Shown here piece after piece: positions 5,570-14,081 of a stretch of 17,960 bases of DNA. The position numbers and the translations under genes were made by a program. The notes under the pieces were generated by a model. That model worked only from the letters and a program-made list of their open reading frames with translations. It was not told the DNA's origin and made no database searches. This stretch comes from a bacterium (GTDB lineage: Bacteria; Ratteibacteria; UBA8468; B48-G9; JAFGKM01), in NCBI GenBank assembly GCA_035370465.1, contig DAOOVW010000022.1, positions 1,419-19,378 on the forward strand, written 5' to 3'. The first letter of the stretch is position 1. Every line of letters starts with the position of its first letter.

Positions 5570-7099
5570 TTAACTTATCTCTTTTAAGAGTTTAAAATCA
5601 TTTTTTAATGATGAGTAAAGTTTTCTATAAATTTTATATGCACTTTTATATATTTTAACATTTTTTATATCAGGTTTAAATACATCTTTTTCTTTAATGA
5701 ATTTTTTGCAGGCGCTCTTAGCATCTTTGAAAATACCTATTCCAACTCCTGCAAGAATTGCTGCTCCATAAGAAGGCCCTTCCTGGTTTGATAATTTTGT
5801 AATTTTTTTGTTGAAAATATCAGGCATAACTGAACACCAGAAATCACTTTTTCCTCCACCACCAGATACAATATATTTCTCCCCAAGTGGTAATTTTATT
5901 TCTTTCATAATCTCAATGGAATCTAAAAGTCCAAAAGTTGCTCCCTCAATAACACTTCTGATTATATGTTCTTTTTTGTGTTTTAGAGAAAGCCCAAAAA
6001 AAACACCTTTTGCATCAGGGTCAGGATATGGACATCTTTCTCCTGCAAGATAGGGGAGAAAAATAAGCCCTTCACATCCAGGAGGAACTTTTTTACTTTT
6101 TTCTGTCATTATATCATAGGTATCTAAATTTTTAATTTTTGCCTGTTGAATTTCTTCATTACAAAAAGTATCTCTCACCCATCTTAAAGAGCCACCCGCA
6201 GAAAGCATAACTCCCATGAGATGCCATTTACCCCTAACTGCATGGCAGAAGGTATGAAGTCGTCCTTCTGGGTCAACAACAACTTCCTCTGAATGAGCAA
6301 AAACAACTCCACTTGTTCCTATTGTAATAGAAACCTTGCCCTCTTCAACTATCCCGTTTCCAATTCCTCCTGCTGCCTGGTCTCCTGCTCCTGCTACAAC
6401 TGGAGTTCCTTCTTTTAATTTTGTAATATTAGAAGTTTCTTTTGTAATATAACCAGTAATATCTTCTGATTCAAAAACTTCTGGTAAAAATTCAATTGGT
6501 ATTTTAAGTTTTTCAATAATTTCTTCTGACCATTTTCTCCTTTTAACATCAAAAAGAGATGTTCCTGATGCATCTGATACATCAGTAGCAAAAACGCCAG
6601 TAAGAATAAACCTTATATAATCTTTTGGTAAAAGAATTTTTCTTACCTTTTTGTAGATAGATGGTTTATTCTTTCTTAACCATATAATTTTTGGTGCTTG
6701 AAAACCAGTCAGAACTGGATTGGATGTAATTTCAAAAATTCTTTTTTTACCAATAATTTCATTTATTTCATCACACTCTTTTGTTGTTCTCTGGTCACAC
6801 CACAAAATTGCAGGATAAATTACTTTGAAATTTTTATCAAGAAAGACAGAACCATGCATTTGTCCTGTTAAACCAACTGCTTTTATGTCAGATGGATTTA
6901 TATCTGATTTTTCAATAATTTTTCTAATTCCAGTTAATGTTGCCTGTTTCCAATCAAGAGGATTTTGTTCTGCCCAATTTGTTTTTGGTGTAAAAACGGG
7001 ATATTCTATTGTTTCTGAATTTTTTATAATTGCTTTTTCATCTATAATAATTATTTTTGCTCCACTTGTTCCAATATCTATTCCAAGTAAATATTTCAC
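5570..7099 (-). CDS. xylB: Xylulokinase-like FGGY carbohydrate kinase
   Basis: A 509-residue, full-length FGGY kinase that would phosphorylate a ketose using ATP. The N-terminal domain has LGIDIGTSGAK (5-15, Asp8) and the substrate motif GLTGQMHG (76-83), characteristic of xylulokinases, followed by WCDQRT (100-105). The catalytic aspartate is Asp240 in GAGDQAAGGIGNG. The second domain has SITIGTSG, LSAGGSLRW and GGGGKS, consistent with the ATP site. D-xylulose is the most likely substrate, but FGGY specificity is hard to fix by eye. The start is a GTG whose GTGA overlaps the stop of the DUF6807 gene by four bases. It closes a four-gene sugar cassette and is followed 10 bases later by rpsI. 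Confidence 0.87.
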   Translation of the reverse strand: MKYLLGIDIGTSGAKIIIIDEKAIIKNSETIEYPVFTPKTNWAEQNPLDWKQATLTGIRKIIEKSDINPSDIKAVGLTGQMHGSVFLDKNFKVIYPAILWCDQRTTKECDEINEIIGKKRIFEITSNPVLTGFQAPKIIWLRKNKPSIYKKVRKILLPKDYIRFILTGVFATDVSDASGTSLFDVKRRKWSEEIIEKLKIPIEFLPEVFESEDITGYITKETSNITKLKEGTPVVAGAGDQAAGGIGNGIVEEGKVSITIGTSGVVFAHSEEVVVDPEGRLHTFCHAVRGKWHLMGVMLSAGGSLRWVRDTFCNEEIQQAKIKNLDTYDIMTEKSKKVPPGCEGLIFLPYLAGERCPYPDPDAKGVFFGLSLKHKKEHIIRSVIEGATFGLLDSIEIMKEIKLPLGEKYIVSGGGGKSDFWCSVMPDIFNKKITKLSNQEGPSYGAAILAGVGIGIFKDAKSACKKFIKEKDVFKPDIKNVKIYKSAYKIYRKLYSSLKNDFKLLKEIS

Positions 7100-8199
7100 T
7101 TTATTTCAATTTTAGGTGGATATATAAAATTCAGATACATTTCTTTAACTTTACCTTCTTCTGTTGTTCCAGAATGTATGTAAATTCTATGTAAAAGTTT
7201 TAGGTCCTGATATGCAGGTAAAATATATGTACCACTTTTTCTTTTATCACCTGAAAAATCAGAAATTCCAAAAAAGTTTGCAGTAAATAATCCATAGTCC
7301 CTTATATGCCAGTATGTTGGATATCTCAGATTTTCTGTAAAATCAAAAACACTTATTCCACATGAAGTTTCATCAATTTTCCCATAATAATCACACCAAT
7401 TTGCTCTTTTTCCCCAGCATTCTTCTTCACCAATTGCTCCATAAGAATTTTTCATTGTTCCGCCATTTCTTACTTCCATAGATGGATAGACCCTGATACT
7501 TAGAAGTCCACTTTCTTTTGTATCTTTAAAAACAACTTCTCCTTCTGTTGCTTTTAAAATTATCTTATGGTCAATAATTCTAATATTTTTTGGTAAGTTA
7601 TAAATTGTAATAATTCGCTCTTCTTGAAGGATTTTATTTCCCTTATTATTTACCCAGTCACTTAAAGAATGAATTTTCCCGAAAACAGGTCCTGAAATGA
7701 GAGAAATAAATTTTTTATGTATTGTTTTTCCATGTCCTTCCTCTTCAGACCAATTATCAGTTCCATTTACATCTCCATGTGCAACTAATATTCCTCTATG
7801 ATGAATATGGTCAAAATTTTCTGTGTTTCCTTCTGAAGCAGGAGGTCTAACAACTGATTTTCCATCGGGACCAATAACAGGGTTTAGGAAAGGGCGGGTA
7901 ACTTTTTCTGAATAGTGATAAGTTGTGAAAAGTTCCTCATTTATAAAAACATTAACTTCTTCATTTTTAGTATTTTCAACAACTTTTACTATTTCTGGGG
8001 AATTTTCAATTTTTTCTAAATTCAAATTTTTTTCTTCATTTTCTTCAAATTCATCTATGAAAAACATCTTTTTTTCTTCTTCATCTACCTGAAAATATAT
8101 ATTTTCTTTTTTATCTACATAAATACCTTCTCCATCAAAATCAAATTTAATTATTCCATTATAAAATTTTCTCTTACAATTTTTTACAATTATTTCCAT
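7096..8199 (-). CDS. DUF6807 (PmoA-like) family protein
   Basis: A 367-residue protein of the family long labelled 'methane oxygenase PmoA' and now DUF6807 (PF14100 as I recall). It is not a methane monooxygenase subunit: there are no membrane spans. Recognisable family stretches are DHIHHRGILVAHGDVNGTDNW, with several histidines, in the first half; ESGLLSIRVYPSM mid-protein; and PTYWHIRDYGLFTANFFG near the C-terminus. No signal peptide is seen. Family members commonly sit beside Gfo/Idh/MocA dehydrogenases and sugar isomerases, as here, so a role in processing a sugar or glycoside is inferred; the reaction is unknown. An AAGGAG site supports the ATG. The stop overlaps the xylulokinase start. 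Confidence 0.82.
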   Translation of the reverse strand: MEIIVKNCKRKFYNGIIKFDFDGEGIYVDKKENIYFQVDEEEKKMFFIDEFEENEEKNLNLEKIENSPEIVKVVENTKNEEVNVFINEELFTTYHYSEKVTRPFLNPVIGPDGKSVVRPPASEGNTENFDHIHHRGILVAHGDVNGTDNWSEEEGHGKTIHKKFISLISGPVFGKIHSLSDWVNNKGNKILQEERIITIYNLPKNIRIIDHKIILKATEGEVVFKDTKESGLLSIRVYPSMEVRNGGTMKNSYGAIGEEECWGKRANWCDYYGKIDETSCGISVFDFTENLRYPTYWHIRDYGLFTANFFGISDFSGDKRKSGTYILPAYQDLKLLHRIYIHSGTTEEGKVKEMYLNFIYPPKIEIK

Positions 8200-8211
8200 T
8201 TCTCTCTCCTT

Positions 8212-9249
8212 TTAAATTCCTGCAATTTTATGACATTTTTCAATAGCCCACATAACTCTTCTTGCACTCTCAGGTGTAATTTTTAGTGGTTTGTTTTTCT
8301 TTAATGTTTCATAAAGGTCAATATAAAAATTTAATTGATAGTCATGTTGATTTTGTGGTAATTCCCATATTTCCTCTTTTTCCCATGGTATTTCTTCACT
8401 ATTATATGACCTATCAGGGGTTGGTTGTGTCTGAACTTTCCTTTCTGGTAATTTTTCTACCTTGAAATATTTCCATTGGAGTTTTGTATAATTTCCTTTC
8501 AATCCACCGCAGGTTCCCATTATTAAATATGGCTCTTCTGGATAACAGCAACAACTTGTAATTTCAAGGTCTATCATAGGCGAAATTTTACCTTTAAATA
8601 TAATTTTTACATGGTCTTCTGCATCTCCAAGTGTTAATGTTCTCTCCATATGGCAGAAAATTTCAGGGTCTTCTTTTTCACCAAAGAATTGCAGTGCCTG
8701 GTCAACTGGATGTGGACCTGTATTGTTAAGAGTGCCGCCACCATATTTTTTCAGTGTTTGCCAGTCCCATCTTCTTGCAAAACTGTGCCACATCATTTTT
8801 ATTAAAACAATTCTACCAAGAACTCCTGTGTCAATTACTTCTTTAACTTTAAGAAAATCAGGTGAATATCTTCTATTATGAAAAATAGTTAAAATTTTAC
8901 CTTCTTTTTTTGCTACTTCAATCATTTTATCTGCATCTTCCAAATTTGTTGCCATTGGTTTTTCACATATGACATTTTTTCCTTTTTTTAATGCAGAAAT
9001 TGAATAAGAAGAATGAAGATGAGATGGTGTTGCAACAACTACTACTTCAATTTCATCATTATTCAGCATATCTTCAAATTTTTCATAACTTTTACAATCA
9101 AACTTTTCTTCTGCCTGTTTTCTCCTATTTTCATCAGGGTCAGAAACAGCAATAATTTCATATTTTTCAGGTAGTTGTGAAATAAGATGAGCGTGTATAT
9201 TCCATCCACTTCTTCCAAGCCCTGTAATTGCTATTTTTACCTTTTCCAT
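8212..9249 (-). CDS. Gfo/Idh/MocA family NAD(P)-dependent dehydrogenase
   Basis: A 345-residue cytoplasmic oxidoreductase acting on a sugar, sugar acid or inositol-like substrate. The N-terminal Rossmann fold has GLGRSG (10-15) and an acidic SDPDENRR at the end of the second strand (36-43), which would favour NAD over NADP. The diagnostic EKP (96-98) carries the conserved lysine. The catalytic C-terminal domain has GGGTLNNTGPHPVDQ (170-184), with His180 in the usual catalytic position. It lies 11 bases after the TIM barrel gene and 12 before the DUF6807 gene, with a GGGAG ribosome binding site. Substrate cannot be read from sequence. Confidence 0.87.
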   Translation of the reverse strand: MEKVKIAITGLGRSGWNIHAHLISQLPEKYEIIAVSDPDENRRKQAEEKFDCKSYEKFEDMLNNDEIEVVVVATPSHLHSSYSISALKKGKNVICEKPMATNLEDADKMIEVAKKEGKILTIFHNRRYSPDFLKVKEVIDTGVLGRIVLIKMMWHSFARRWDWQTLKKYGGGTLNNTGPHPVDQALQFFGEKEDPEIFCHMERTLTLGDAEDHVKIIFKGKISPMIDLEITSCCCYPEEPYLIMGTCGGLKGNYTKLQWKYFKVEKLPERKVQTQPTPDRSYNSEEIPWEKEEIWELPQNQHDYQLNFYIDLYETLKKNKPLKITPESARRVMWAIEKCHKIAGI

Positions 9250-9260
9250 TTTTTCTCCCT

Positions 9261-10070
9261 TTATAGAAATTTTCTCAAATATTCAATACTTTTTCTTGCT
9301 ATTACCTCTGCTCCTGGTGAGAAATTAAAAACTTCAACTGAAAGGTATCCATTATAACCAATTTCTTTTAATGTTTCAATTATTGGTTCATAGTTAACAT
9401 CTCCAAAACCAGGACCAAGTAAATTTTTATCATTTGTATGAAAATGCTTTAGGTACCTTCTACTTTCTTTTATTATTTCTGGTATTGGTTTTCCTTCATC
9501 ACACATTGCTTTAACATCTAAATGAAGTTTCAAATTTGGGTGGCCTACCTCATTTATTATTTCTATTGCTTCTTTTGCAGTATTTATAAAATTTGTTTCT
9601 GATTTTGCCAGTGGTTCTAAACAAATATAAATATTCTCTTTTTCTGCTACTTCCAGTGGTTTTAAAAGGCATTCAATAAAGTTTTTTTTGACTTCATCAT
9701 ATGTTTGGTTTTTTTCTATATTTCTTTGCTTTGGAGAACCAAATACCATAATTTTTCCCCCTATTTCTGCTGTGAAATGAACAAGTTGACATAAGTAAGA
9801 AGATGTTTTTTCTCTTACTGATTTATCATTTGTTGAAACAGACAAGCCTTCTGGTTTTGCAAGCAACCAGTGAGTTCCAATAATTTCAATATCTGTTTTT
9901 TTAGAAAGAAATTTTATTTTTTCTATTAGTTCTTTTTCAATTTCATCAACTGAATTTCCAAGAGTAAATGGTGCAATTTCTAATCCTTCATATCCAATTT
10001 CTTTTATAAAATAAAAAATTTTTTCTATATCCCAATTTTCAAACATCTCATTACATATCCCGATTTTCAT
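9261..10070 (-). CDS. Xylose isomerase-like TIM barrel protein (sugar isomerase/epimerase)
   Basis: A 269-residue single-domain TIM barrel of the xylose isomerase-like / AP endonuclease 2 superfamily (PF01261), most like cytoplasmic sugar isomerases and ketose 3-epimerases. The four expected metal ligands are present: Glu152 in CLEPLA, Asp185 in HLDVKA, His211 in HFHTND and Glu246 in SVEVFNF. The two catalytic glutamates of D-psicose 3-epimerases correspond best to Glu152 and Glu246. Its ATG overlaps the ftsZ stop by four bases (ATGA), so it is translated from the cell division message. Together with the dehydrogenase, DUF6807 protein and sugar kinase downstream it forms a catabolic cassette. 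The substrate is unknown. Confidence 0.83.
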   Translation of the reverse strand: MKIGICNEMFENWDIEKIFYFIKEIGYEGLEIAPFTLGNSVDEIEKELIEKIKFLSKKTDIEIIGTHWLLAKPEGLSVSTNDKSVREKTSSYLCQLVHFTAEIGGKIMVFGSPKQRNIEKNQTYDEVKKNFIECLLKPLEVAEKENIYICLEPLAKSETNFINTAKEAIEIINEVGHPNLKLHLDVKAMCDEGKPIPEIIKESRRYLKHFHTNDKNLLGPGFGDVNYEPIIETLKEIGYNGYLSVEVFNFSPGAEVIARKSIEYLRKFL

Positions 10071-11137
10071 AAACTTCCCCCTTTTTTTCTTAAAATTGCA
10101 GGTGTATCAATATTTGTTGCTGGTTTTTCTATCTCCCCAAGTGGTAATTTATCTTCTTCTTTTGGTTTTTTAATTTCCACCTTTTTCCCAATTCCAGTGG
10201 CAAGGAGGGTAATTTTTACAGAGTTTTTTAAATTTTCATCAATTGCAACTCCAAGAACACGAAATGGAGAGAATATTTTTGACTGTATTAGTTTCATTGT
10301 TTCTCCAACTTCAATTAATGTTAAATCACTGCCTCCAGTCATACTTATAAGAATTTTTTTTGCTTCCATTATTTCGCTTTTTTCTACAAGAGGGTTTTCA
10401 AGTATTTGTTTTGTACTTTCTTCCATCCTTTTTTCCCCTTCTCCATAACCAATTCCAACTATTCCTTTTCCTCCATTTTGAACAACAGAGCATATATCTG
10501 CAAAATCAATATCAAGTAATTTTGGTTTATTTATAAGGTCTGAAATAGAAGATATTGTTCTTTCAATAATTTCATCTATTTTTCCAAAAGCAGAAGCAAA
10601 GGAAACAGTATTATCAACAATTTCATAGAGTTTTTGATTTGAAATGTGAATTAGTGTATCTACATTATTTAAAAGTACCTCTATCCCATTAATTGCATGC
10701 TCCATCCTTTTTTCCCCTTCAAATTCAAAAGGAGTTGTAACAAGGGCGATAACAATACTTCCAAGGTCTTTTGCTATTTTTGCTATAACAGGTGAACTTC
10801 CTGTACCCGTCCCACCACCAAGTCCTGCTACTAAAAAGGTAATATTTGTGTTTTTAAAAATTTCTTCTATTTTTTCTCTATCTTCATTTGCTGCAAATTT
10901 ACCTTTTTCAGGGTCTTTGCCTGCTCCAATGCCCTGGGTTGTTTTTTCTCCAATTTGAATTTTAATATCCCCCTTTGCTTGTTTTAAAGCATTACTTTCC
11001 GTATTAAAAAGAACAAAGGAAACACCTTCAATTTTGTCATGAATTCTTGAAATGATATTTCCGCCAGCATTTCCAACTCCAACTACTTTTATATTTATTA
11101 TTCCTTCTTCTGGTGTTTGTTGTATCATTTGAATCAT
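10067..11137 (-). CDS. ftsZ: Cell division protein FtsZ
   Basis: The tubulin-like GTPase that polymerises at midcell to form the Z ring. The 356 residues include a short nonconserved N-terminus, the first nucleotide loop VGVGNAGGN (19-27), and the tubulin signature GLGGGTGTGSSP (105-116). The synergy T7 loop is LDIDFADI, so the usual NxDxxD reads D209-I-D211-F-A-D214, with the asparagine replaced by aspartate. After a short linker of about 27 residues comes the conserved C-terminal peptide DTPAILRKK (344-352), which in the family binds FtsA and other partners. The ATG overlaps the ftsA stop by four bases. Unusually, the same message continues into sugar metabolism genes. Confidence 0.96.
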   Translation of the reverse strand: MIQMIQQTPEEGIINIKVVGVGNAGGNIISRIHDKIEGVSFVLFNTESNALKQAKGDIKIQIGEKTTQGIGAGKDPEKGKFAANEDREKIEEIFKNTNITFLVAGLGGGTGTGSSPVIAKIAKDLGSIVIALVTTPFEFEGEKRMEHAINGIEVLLNNVDTLIHISNQKLYEIVDNTVSFASAFGKIDEIIERTISSISDLINKPKLLDIDFADICSVVQNGGKGIVGIGYGEGEKRMEESTKQILENPLVEKSEIMEAKKILISMTGGSDLTLIEVGETMKLIQSKIFSPFRVLGVAIDENLKNSVKITLLATGIGKKVEIKKPKEEDKLPLGEIEKPATNIDTPAILRKKGGSL

Positions 11138-12405
11138 TTTATTTTCCTCAACCCCTTTTTAAAGTTTTTTTTTATTTTCGCAAATGTCTCCTTTAATTTA
11201 TCATAAAATGATTTCTGCCTTTCTTTAAGTTGTTTAGATGCAAGAGTGATAAGTCCAAAGGCAGATGAATATTCTGGTTTTTGAAAATTTTTATCTAGGT
11301 TGTATGTTCTTATAGGAACTCCAATTCTAACGGGAAGTTTAAATATATCTGAAGATAATTCTATAATTCCTTTTAGTTTAGAGCATCCTCCTGTTATAAT
11401 TACTCCTCCAGCCAATGAAACTGAAAGAGAATTTTTTACAACAACTGGCTTTACATAATCATAAAGAATTTCAGTAACTCTTGCATAAACAATCTCCGAA
11501 ATTTTTTCAACTGTAACTTTTCCTATTATTTTACCAGATGGACTGGATATTTCAATCTCTTCAAGAAGTTTAGGGTCCTTATTTTCTTTCATTTTCAGAT
11601 AATTACAATATCCATAGTTAATTTTTAATTCTTCAGCCAGCTCAATGGGAGTGTATAGAACAGCGGATAGGTCATTATCAATATACCAGCCCCCAATTCT
11701 AAAAGATGCCACTTCGGTTATAGTGTTTTTGAAATAGATAGCAATATCTGTTGTCCCTTTGCCCATATCAATTAAAAGACATCCCATTTCTTTTTCTTCT
11801 TCTGTTAAGGTTGCTTCTCCGGATGCCCATGCATGTGGGAAAATATGTTCAATCTGTCCTCCTGCGCTTTCAATACAATGTCCAATATCTTTAACAGGAT
11901 TTATTTCAACAGATATTGCAAGAACTTTCATTTCAAGAGTATTTCCATGCATTCCAATGGGTAATTTTGTAGTTATATTATGTCCATCTATTATGTAGAA
12001 TTGAGGAAGAATTGTTAATATTTTTTCACCAACTTCTTTTCCTGCCATAATAGAATTTTTTATTTCTTTTTTTAAAAATTGAATATCATTCTTATTTATT
12101 TCCCTTCCATTAGGAGTTATTTCTATTTTTTTTGAATATATACTTCCTTTTACATAACCGCCACCTATTCCAATTGTTACATAACTTATTCTTTCTTTAA
12201 CCTGCTCACTTAAAGAATCGAAAACATCAAAAAGTAAATTTGTTACTCCTTCAATATCAGTTATCCTACCTTTTGTTATGAAATTTTCAGGTACTTCAAC
12301 GATTTCTGTTCCAAGAATGTCTATTCCTGTATCTGATAAATAACCTGTAATTCCTAAAATTTTTCCACTGCCAATATCAAGCCCTGTAATTAAATTTTCA
12401 TTCAT
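11134..12405 (-). CDS. ftsA: Cell division protein FtsA
   Basis: An actin-like ATPase that tethers FtsZ filaments to the inner membrane and recruits the divisome. The 423 residues show the phosphate-1 loop GLDIGSGK (8-15), the FtsA-specific 1C/SHS2 domain around 84-165, phosphate-2 motif IDMGKGTTD (212-220) and adenosine motif IITGGCSKLKG (336-346). The last 25 residues (about 399-423) are strongly basic and amphipathic (YDKLKETFAKIKKNF...), matching the membrane-targeting helix. The DMGKGTTD variant replaces the usual DIGGGT glycine with lysine. Start and stop codons overlap ftsQ and ftsZ by four bases each, keeping the stoichiometry of the three coupled. Confidence 0.95.
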   Translation of the reverse strand: MNENLITGLDIGSGKILGITGYLSDTGIDILGTEIVEVPENFITKGRITDIEGVTNLLFDVFDSLSEQVKERISYVTIGIGGGYVKGSIYSKKIEITPNGREINKNDIQFLKKEIKNSIMAGKEVGEKILTILPQFYIIDGHNITTKLPIGMHGNTLEMKVLAISVEINPVKDIGHCIESAGGQIEHIFPHAWASGEATLTEEEKEMGCLLIDMGKGTTDIAIYFKNTITEVASFRIGGWYIDNDLSAVLYTPIELAEELKINYGYCNYLKMKENKDPKLLEEIEISSPSGKIIGKVTVEKISEIVYARVTEILYDYVKPVVVKNSLSVSLAGGVIITGGCSKLKGIIELSSDIFKLPVRIGVPIRTYNLDKNFQKPEYSSAFGLITLASKQLKERQKSFYDKLKETFAKIKKNFKKGLRKIK

Positions 12406-13175
12406 TTTTTGTAAATATTTTTATATCTCAAGTCAATATATTCCCATCTTTCTATATTTCCCTGCAATTCTTGTAATAGGATTGAAATTTTTTCCATCTG
12501 TGACTTTATATCACTCTTCTTCATTTTTATAATTCCTTTATCAGTATATAAAATTATTTCATTTGGAGAAATAAAATTTATCTGGTTAACTAAAAAAAAT
12601 TTTCTTAAATTGAAGTAATTATACCATTTTTTAATTTCATCCAAAATATTTAATTTCCATCTATCAGTTTCATTTACACAATTTTGCTCAATTTTAATTC
12701 CATATATATCAATATAATTTTTTTCTTCTTCTATATCTGATAGAACAACTCCATTTTTATCAATTATATATTTTCTCTCATTGTATATTACACTGACAAA
12801 TGGTTTTCTTAATGAAATATCTATATATAATTTATCAGGATATATTTTTTTAATTTTGCAGTTTTCAACTTCTGGAATATTAAGTATCATTTGTCTTAAA
12901 TCATCAATATCTATAAAAAGTAGATTTTTATCTTTTTCAAGTTCTAACACTGGCTCAATATAAAATTTTGCCTTATCAGGAACAATTTCAACTTCTTTTA
13001 ATTTGAAGGTGTCCAATTGCCATAAAAATTTTATTGTTGAACTTTTAATTTTAAAAGATAAATATATTAAAGATAAAATTAAAATAATGATAAAAATTAT
13101 TTTTATTTTATTTTTTCTTTTTTCCCAGATTCTTTGTCTTATTTCTCTTATTCTTCTTTCTGTTTTTTCTTCCAT
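12402..13175 (-). CDS. ftsQ: Cell division protein FtsQ/DivIB
   Basis: A bitopic divisome protein that links early and late division components. The 257 residues have a basic cytoplasmic N-terminus (1-23), one membrane span (about 24-41), then a POTRA domain (about 55-125: FKLKEVEIV... IDIDDLRQMILNIPEVENCKIKKIYPD) and a beta-rich FtsQ domain facing the periplasm. Sequence conservation is low, as is normal for this family, so the call rests equally on topology and on position between ddl and ftsA. The start lies inside ddl, overlapping it by 28 bases in another frame, with no good ribosome binding site, which suggests reinitiation after ddl. Confidence 0.9.
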   Translation of the reverse strand: MEEKTERRIREIRQRIWEKRKNKIKIIFIIILILSLIYLSFKIKSSTIKFLWQLDTFKLKEVEIVPDKAKFYIEPVLELEKDKNLLFIDIDDLRQMILNIPEVENCKIKKIYPDKLYIDISLRKPFVSVIYNERKYIIDKNGVVLSDIEEEKNYIDIYGIKIEQNCVNETDRWKLNILDEIKKWYNYFNLRKFFLVNQINFISPNEIILYTDKGIIKMKKSDIKSQMEKISILLQELQGNIERWEYIDLRYKNIYKK

Positions 13176-14074
13176 TTTTCAATTGCATAATTTAAAATTT
13201 GTTCACATAAATCATCAAAATTTATCCCTGCATATTTTGCAGCATCAGGCAATAAACTTGTTTTAGTCATTCCAGGAATTGTATTTACATCTAAAATATA
13301 TGGTACACCATTTTTATTAATCATTATTTCCATTCTTGCAAATCCACTGCATCTCATTATCTTATAAACTTTTTTTGCATTGTTATAAGCATTTTTAAGA
13401 AATTTTTCTGGAATTTCAGGAGGAATAATGTGTTGACTTTCACCAGGAGTGTACTTCGCTTTATAATCATAAAATCCTGTTTTTGTTCTTATTTCAATCG
13501 CAGGTAATACCCTTATTTTTTCATTCCCAAGTATTCCAATGGTTATTTCTTTCCCTTCAATAAATTTTTCAATAAAGACATCATTATCTAAATTAAAACA
13601 TTCTTTCACTGCTTTTTTTAATTCTTTTTCTTTTTTTACTATTCTTATTCCTATGGTTGAACCTAAATTTGCTGGTTTTACTACAACAGGAAAAGAAAAA
13701 GGAAGATGGAATTTTTTATTTTTTTCAACGACTACAAAAGGTGGGGTAGGTATTTTATGAAATTTAAGGAATTTTTTTGTTATAATTTTATTCATACACA
13801 TAGCAGAAGAAAGCACTCCTGAACCAGTATAGGGAATATTCAGTGTTTCAAGAGTTCCCTGAATAACTCCATTTTCTCCTTTTCCACCGTGAAGAACAAT
13901 AAAAACACAGTCTGGCTTAAATTCAATAAGTTTTTTTAAAAAAGTTTTTTTTGATGGGTCAAGCAAAATAACACTATAATTCTTTCTTTTTAAAGCATTA
14001 TATACTTGTTTCCCTGACATTAAAGAAACATCTCTTTCGGGACTTTTCCCCCCAGCAAGAACAATTATTTTCAT
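13148..14074 (-). CDS. ddl: D-alanine--D-alanine ligase
   Basis: An ATP-grasp enzyme that makes D-Ala-D-Ala for peptidoglycan precursors. The 308 residues are typical of DdlB. Motifs: GGKSPERDVSLMSG (8-21), HGGKGENG (62-69), TGSG (83-86), KPANLGSTIG (133-142), the omega-loop FYDYKAKY (201-208) and DVNTIPGMT (262-270). Two magnesium ligands appear exchanged relative to the Escherichia coli enzyme: Glu249 stands where Asp257 is expected and Asp262 where Glu270 is, with the same 13-residue spacing. Asn264 is conserved. It is the first gene of the twelve-gene minus-strand run, starting right after a promoter with almost no leader and no ribosome binding site. It diverges from the IclR operon. Confidence 0.95.
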   Translation of the reverse strand: MKIIVLAGGKSPERDVSLMSGKQVYNALKRKNYSVILLDPSKKTFLKKLIEFKPDCVFIVLHGGKGENGVIQGTLETLNIPYTGSGVLSSAMCMNKIITKKFLKFHKIPTPPFVVVEKNKKFHLPFSFPVVVKPANLGSTIGIRIVKKEKELKKAVKECFNLDNDVFIEKFIEGKEITIGILGNEKIRVLPAIEIRTKTGFYDYKAKYTPGESQHIIPPEIPEKFLKNAYNNAKKVYKIMRCSGFARMEIMINKNGVPYILDVNTIPGMTKTSLLPDAAKYAGINFDDLCEQILNYAIEKWKKKQKEE

Positions 14075-14081
14075 AACTTTT

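Noticed and set aside
7096..8199. Particulate methane monooxygenase subunit (PmoA)
   Set aside because: The protein has no transmembrane helices and belongs to the misnamed soluble family DUF6807; no pmoB or pmoC is nearby.
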